Both the position numbers and the translations under genes were made by a program. Below are positions 59,240 through 64,000 of a DNA stretch of 64,000 nt, in pieces. Under the pieces are notes generated by a model, which was given only the letters and a program-made list of their open reading frames with translations, was not told the DNA's origin and did not search any database. This DNA is from Calamus simplicifolius (taxonomy: Eukaryota > Streptophyta > Magnoliopsida > Arecales > Arecaceae): positions 379,466 through 443,465 of the forward strand of contig UESW01004573.1 in the NCBI GenBank assembly GCA_900491605.1. Direction: 5' to 3'. Numbering within the stretch: position 1 is the first letter of the stretch; each line of letters starts with the position of its first letter.

Positions 59240-60215
59240 CTAAAGGAGGTCATCGGCATCGTGGCTAACGGGACACCACTCGGTCCAGCTTGGAGACGCC
59301 CCTGAGTCGGTTCAAGTCCCTAACAACTCGTACCCGGTCGAGTCGCCCCTCGGCGGCACAAACCCCCGAGGTGGTTCAAAAGGAGCTCACCGGCATCGCG
59401 GCTAATGGACACCACTCGGTCCAGCTTGGAGATGCTCCCAAGTTGGTTCAAGTCCCTAACAGCTCCGTACCCGATCGAGTCGCCCCTCGGTGGCACACAA
59501 ACCCCGAGGGTTCAAAAGGAGCTCACCGGCATCGCGGCTAACGGGACACCACTCGGTCCGGCTTGGAGATGCCTCCGAGTCGGTTCAAGTCCCTAACAGC
59601 TCCGTACCCAGTCGAGTCGCCCCTCGGGGCACACAAAACCCCGAGGCAGTTCAAAAGGAGCTCACCGGCATCGCGGCTAATGGGACACCACTCGGTTAGC
59701 TTGGAGATGCCCCCGAGTCGGTTCAAGTCCCTAACAGCTCCATACTGTCGAGTCGCCCCTCGGTGGTACACAAACCCCCGAGATGGTTCTAAAGGAGCTC
59801 ACTGGCATCGCGGCTAACGGGACACCACTCGGTCCGGCTTGGAGACCCCCGAGTCGGTTCAAGCCCTAACAGCTCCGTACCTAGTCAAGTCACCCCTCGG
59901 ACGGTACACAAACCCCCGAGGTGGTTCTAAAGGAGCTCACGGCATCGCAGCCTATGGGACACCACTCGGCCCTGATACGGAGGTGCCCCGAGGCGGTTAA
60001 GACCCTAAAGGCTCAGTACCTGCCGAGTCCCCCTCGGGTGGCACACGAACCCCTGAGCTGTTCTAAAGGAGCTCACCGGCATCGCAGCCTATGGACACAC
60101 TCGGTCCTGGCACGGAGGTGCCCCCGAGGCGGTTAAGACCCTAAAGGCTCGTACCACCGAGTCCCCTCGGCGGCACACAAACCCCGAGGTGGTTCTAAAA
60201 GAGCTCGCCGACCCT
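59240..60215. repeat. Tandem array in E4 between pol and antisense gene, ~137-bp unit
   Basis: The marker AAAGGAGCTCACCGGCATCG recurs at about 59240, 59380, 59516, 59655, 59791, 59927, 60066 and 60199, spacing about 137 bp. Each unit has CACCACTCGGTCC, CGGTTCAAGTCCCTAAC and a CCCCTCGG/CCCCCGAGG pair that could form a hairpin. Copies degrade toward the right. Confidence 0.92.
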
Positions 60216-60350
60216 CACGATCTCCAAGTCTACCGAGTTGGCCCCGACCACCCCTGGTCGGCCCCACTCGGCCTCGACATCTCCAAGATCAGGCCGAGTC
60301 GGCTCAGACCTTCCCGGTCAAGCCCCACTCGGCCCCCGGCATTTTCAAGC
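60216..60350. repeat. Copies of the E4 LTR minisatellite inside the element
   Basis: The segment has GATCTCCAAGTCTACCGAGT, GGCCCCGACCACCCCTGGTC and CCCCACTCGGCC, about two degenerate copies of the 59-bp LTR unit, placed directly after the 137-bp array. Confidence 0.75.
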
Positions 60351-60785
60351 CGATATCGGCGCTAAGTTGCCCTCGGGTCGTTCTAAGTCCTTAGAATATT
60401 CAAACACAGATGAATCTCCCTTCAAACGGCCTGCAACAGCTCAGGGCATCTTAAGTAACCTCCTACGCGCCGGCTTACACTTCGAAGATGCATCTCAACA
60501 TTGGCCAACCTGATACAACGGTTCGGCCACGACATTATCAACGTGCGCAACACTCAGAGTAAAGGGGCATCTCAGAAGAAAGGCCCTCTCTCATCAACAG
60601 GTACGGGACCCGTTTTATTGCTAGTCGCACAATAAAACATTCAGCCCAGAGGAAAGAAGAAACGAGCAAGACAAAGGACAAAAGCATCTTCACAAAAAGT
60701 TCTTCTTCATTGATAATAAAATTGAAGTACAAAATTTGGCCCGAGGCAAGCTACAAAAAGAAAAGGGAAAAGAAACAACAACTTT

Positions 60786-63195
60786 TCAGGGCTCGTTTGG
60801 GCCCGGCTCTCCCTTGTCGTCCTCTTCCTCCGCCGGCTCCTCATCAGATTCCCCGGGCCGGATTCCCTCGAGCTCGGCAATGTCAATTTTAAGAGCCGCA
60901 GACACTTAGTCTTGCACATCTCGAAGCCCTTGACGTAAGCATCGAGGCTGGCCTCGAGGACCTCCTTCCCAAACTCCAGTGAGGACTTGTAGCTGGAGAC
61001 GGCCTGCCCTGCCTCGGCCTCGGCTCTCTGTGCCCTGGCCTTGGCCTCCTGGACTTGCGCCACGGCCCCGTCCGCATAGGCCTCGTCTGCATAGGCCACA
61101 GCCCCAGCCTTCTCATGGCCCACCTCAACCGCCGCCTTCTCCGCGTGGCAGCTCTCTCCGTGGTGGCCCGGGCCTCATCTCGCGCCGCTCCGACCTCCCT
61201 CTCGGCGCATTGAAGCTGACGGACCAGCTCCTCATTCTGCGCTGCGGTGGTCTTCAGTCGGTCTGAGACCAGCTCCAATTTGGCCTCGGCCACGGATGCC
61301 CGGCCACTCTCGGCTTCGGCCTGGCATTCGCCTCCCTTATTCAGCCGCCCAGGTTCTCTTCCCGGGCCTTGGCCTCCTGGTGAAGTCGAGCAAGGCTCTG
61401 GGACTGCGCCATGCTCTCCTTCTTGTACTTGTCGCCCGCGCCATGGCCCTTGTGAGTGCGTCCGAAGAATGGGCCACCGCCTCACGAAGGCCGATCGCGC
61501 CGTTGGCCATCTACAGCAAGGGGAACATGTTAACCCTAAAAGATTGGAGCATCAAAAGAGACGTCCAAAATAGAGAGAACTCAGAAGATTACCTGGACAA
61601 CGGCAACCATCACCATATCCAGGAGCACGGAGTGGCTCAATCCCCGTGTCTCCTCCTCGGACTCGGCAGTCCCGACTCTTGACAGAAGACGGGCGGCTTG
61701 CGCGGCGTCCGCCATTGAATTGAACCTAGGGACCGGCCGCGTCGTCCCCTCCTGTGGACCTTCGACCCGAGGATGGGTCGGGTGGCGCACCAACCGCTGG
61801 GATGAGCTCTCCGGCCCATCCCTCTGCTCCCCGGTCACCTCACCCAGCATTGGATTTCTTGGCGACTGGCTCCCTCTCTTCAGCAGTTGGGGGAGCCCTC
61901 TCTGTCTCCGGCTCGGCGGAGCTGGAGGGCTGACAGCAACTGTAACCTGCCTTGCCTCGGGCACGTCGGCGGCGGCAGGAGCTTCCTCCTCAAGATCCAC
62001 GATCACCACGGTGGCTCTGGTGGTGGCTGGAATCTCTCCTCCTCTATCTCGGTCCTGGCCGGCCTCGGGACCACTTCTCCAGCCGACGCTTCCTTAGCCG
62101 GCTCCTCTGCAGGCGTTGGAGCCTTAGGGACCTCAACGACTTGGGTTGGCCCAGCCCGCTCCCCTCTTCGGGCCTTCTTCGCCGGTCTTGACGTTTCCCC
62201 AGCTGACGGCCTCTTCTGCTTCAAGGCAGCCTCAAATGCACCGGCGGAGAACTTCATTGCTGCATCCAAAAATAAGAAGTGTTAGCGACAGCATATAGCA
62301 ATCCTTCGGTCGAGACAGAAGGAATCAGGCGTTGTGCTCACCGACCGCCGGGGCCAACTCGGCTTCTATCAGGTTCTCCTCGGACAGGAGTTCCTTGTAG
62401 CCAAGGATTTGGCTGTTGGACAACTGGGTGAAGAGTTCCCTATCTCTCTCCCCACGGTGGCATTATCATTGGAGCTGGTATCCGGCTCCATCCAGTCGGT
62501 CCTCACCCCCTCGACATGGGCAAAAAGGAAGCAGGATTTCCATCCCCTAATCTTGGACGGAAGACCTAGGGGAAGGCCCTACCCGGCCTGGTGGTGAAAG
62601 CCCACCAGGCCCCCTCGCCTTGGCGGCGGAGTTTATAAAATACCTGGAACAGTGATAACCCCGGTCGGGCCTCCTGGAAATAGCAAAGAATAACAAAGGC
62701 GCAGATAATCCGAATCGAGTTCGGAGTCAACTGCGCCGACACTAGCCTATACCTATCTAAAAGGTTCAGAAAAAAGGGGTGGAGAGGAAGGCACAGCTCG
62801 CACCGAAAAAATTCCTCATACAGAGCGACCCGATCGGGGTAGGTGGAGGTCACTCTATCTTCGGGCCCCGGCGCGGACAGATGAATGAAGCTAAGGACCA
62901 TGTACTTAGCCCTAATGGCCTCTACGTCTTCGGGGGTCACGGTTGAGGCCACTCCGGACGGACCTGCCGGATCAGAACTCACTCCCGGAGGTTGTCCCGG
63001 ATGGGGGAGGACATAGAAACTACCCTAATAGGGGAGGCTGAGGCGGACGGAGGCCCGGTCACCGTTGGTCGATCACGGATGATGATTCCGCCCACCGGAC
63101 GAGGAACCTGACGGGCTAAGGAGGTTTGGTCTTCACTATCGGAATGGGAAGATTCAACTACAGGCTCTTACCTCCCTAATGGCACGACGGTCCAT
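60786..63195 (-). pseudogene. Antisense gene of E4: gypsy-type transposon domain plus coiled coil, two introns
   Basis: Third copy of the antisense gene. Exon 1 (63195 or later to 62342) carries EAIRAKYMVLSFIHLSAPGP, DRVALYEEFFRCELCLPLHP, SAQLTPNSIRIICAFVILCY and FYKLRRQGEGAWWAF of the gypsy-type transposon domain, and ends ELLSEENLIEAELAPAVG. Intron 1 is 62341-62260 (GTGAGC ... ATGCAG). Exon 2 (62259-61593) begins AMKFSAGAFEAALKQKRPS and is Pro/Ala-rich. Intron 2 is 61592-61511 (GTAATC ... CTGTAG). Exon 3 (61510-60786) is an Ala/Glu/Arg coiled coil, then SSYKSSLEFGKEVLEASLDA and an acidic tail. Frame changes occur near 63000, 61130 and 60905, so it is probably inactive; the start codon is uncertain. 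Intron positions and flanking motifs match E2 and E3. Confidence 0.75.
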
Positions 63196-63736
63196 GGATG
63201 AAAAGGAAAGATGATACTAACCTGGAAATCAAAGGGAATTTGGAGACAAAAGGGCTCAAGTCGCAGAAGAACTCAGGAGAAGGAAAGCTGGAAGAAAACA
63301 ATGGCAATGCAAAAGCTTTCCTCAAGCCCTTGGGGCACTTTTATACCCCCATCTCCGAGCGACGATAATCGAGGCCCTACCATGGCGCTCTCCTATTGCG
63401 CCACGAGCTGTCCGCCGAAAATCTCGCCTGTGCCCGAGGCGTGCCGCCTCAATTTGCCCCAAGGAGCGTGATCCCCGACCAATCAGGGCATAAAAACGGA
63501 GAAACAATGATAGCCTGTACCTTTTTCCATTCCCCCAATAGGCTTCCTCTTCGAGGCATCCGACGCTAGCGTCAGCTCCCACCTACCGCATGATTGTGGA
63601 AAATTTTTAAAGCGACACTGCCTCGGGACGATGCGCCAACTCACCAAGCTATTAAAAGCGCACTAAAGAGCAATCATTTTTTGAATTTTTGTGCCCCTCT
63701 CACCCAAAGGGCAGCGGGCGTATGGCCCTTCGCGCT

Positions 63737-63750
63737 AGGGGCGGGGGCTC
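63737..63750 (+). other. Polypurine tract of E4
   Basis: AGGGGCGGGGGCTC directly before the 3' LTR start TGATGTGG; nearly identical to the E3 tract. Confidence 0.85.
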
Positions 63751-64000
63751 TGATGTGGCTGACGTAGCCACGAGGGCAATTATGGCAAAATCCAAATCTT
63801 AAGGTGGCCCCGCCCCGGCATCTCCAAATCGGCCAAGTCGGCCCCGACCTTCCTTGGTCGGCCCCGCTCGACCCCGGCATCTCCAAGTCGGCCAAGTCGG
63901 CCCCGACCTTCCCTGGTCGGCCCCGCCCGGCATCTCCGAATCGACCAAGTCGGCCCCGACCTTCCCTGGTCGGCCCCGCTCGGCCCGGCATCTCCGAATC
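63751..64000 (+). repeat. 3' LTR of E4, first 250 bp
   Basis: Starts TGATGTGGCTGACGTAGCC and runs into the same 59-bp minisatellite as 52370-53060; truncated by the window end. Its first 60 bases retain more C and G than the 5' LTR copy. Confidence 0.9.

Larger units (their letters stand above)
52304..64000 (+). mobile_element. Tat-lineage Ty3/Gypsy retrotransposon E4 (plus strand, 3' end outside)
   Basis: 5' LTR 52304-53691, primer region 53695, gag-pol 53776-59157 (decayed), tandem array 59240-60215, LTR-like insert 60216-60350, antisense gene 63195-60786, polypurine tract 63737-63750, and the first 250 bp of the 3' LTR to the window end. It is more degraded than E3. The target duplication cannot be checked. 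Confidence 0.9.

Overview
This is a transposon-dominated stretch of a plant nuclear genome. A monocot is likely: the host gene has a GC-rich first exon, and the window carries SIRE-type Copia and Tat-type Gypsy elements plus L1-type LINE ends with a C-terminal RNase H. The species cannot be fixed from sequence alone. Only one intact host gene is evident, a two-exon gene of unknown function at 38039-38645 on the minus strand. A decayed fragment resembling the CBM48 starch-granule protein FLO6/PTST2 lies at 3855-4992.

Layout. 1-2768: right end of a CACTA (En/Spm-like) DNA transposon, with a GC-rich 76-85 bp tandem array, an AT-rich subterminal zone of GCGACGCA-type motifs, and a 15-bp terminus. 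3264-3475: four 52-bp repeats. 5211-5710, 7090-8625 and 20102-20353: three 5'-truncated LINE ends. 8872-19527: a complete young Copia element (SIRE/Maximus-like) with 1.74-kb LTRs, a perfect AATAT target duplication, gag, pol and a third ORF after pol. 21173-32317: Tat-lineage Gypsy element E2 on the minus strand, target duplication GGTGG. 35881-37800: six 320-bp tandem repeats next to the host gene. 38926-50833: Tat element E3 on the plus strand, with a gag-pol frame that is nearly intact. 52304-64000: Tat element E4 on the plus strand, running off the window.

The most interesting signal is shared by the three Tat elements, which otherwise differ greatly in sequence. Each has, between pol and its 3' LTR, a gene on the opposite strand to gag-pol. 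In all three this antisense gene has the same plan: a domain resembling the 'putative gypsy type transposon' family, a basic/Pro-Ala-rich middle, and a coiled coil with a conserved C-terminal motif and acidic tail. It is interrupted by two short introns (82-92 bp) at matching positions. The introns can survive retrotransposition because the sense genomic RNA does not present them as GT-AG. Between the converging 3' ends of pol and the antisense gene each element carries a tandem array, and the three arrays are unrelated in sequence and period (24, 75 and about 137 bp). Each LTR family also carries its own minisatellite.

Most frame breaks in the Copia element, and the only one seen in E3 gag-pol, are single-base losses in short homopolymers. 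They may be assembly errors rather than biological decay.
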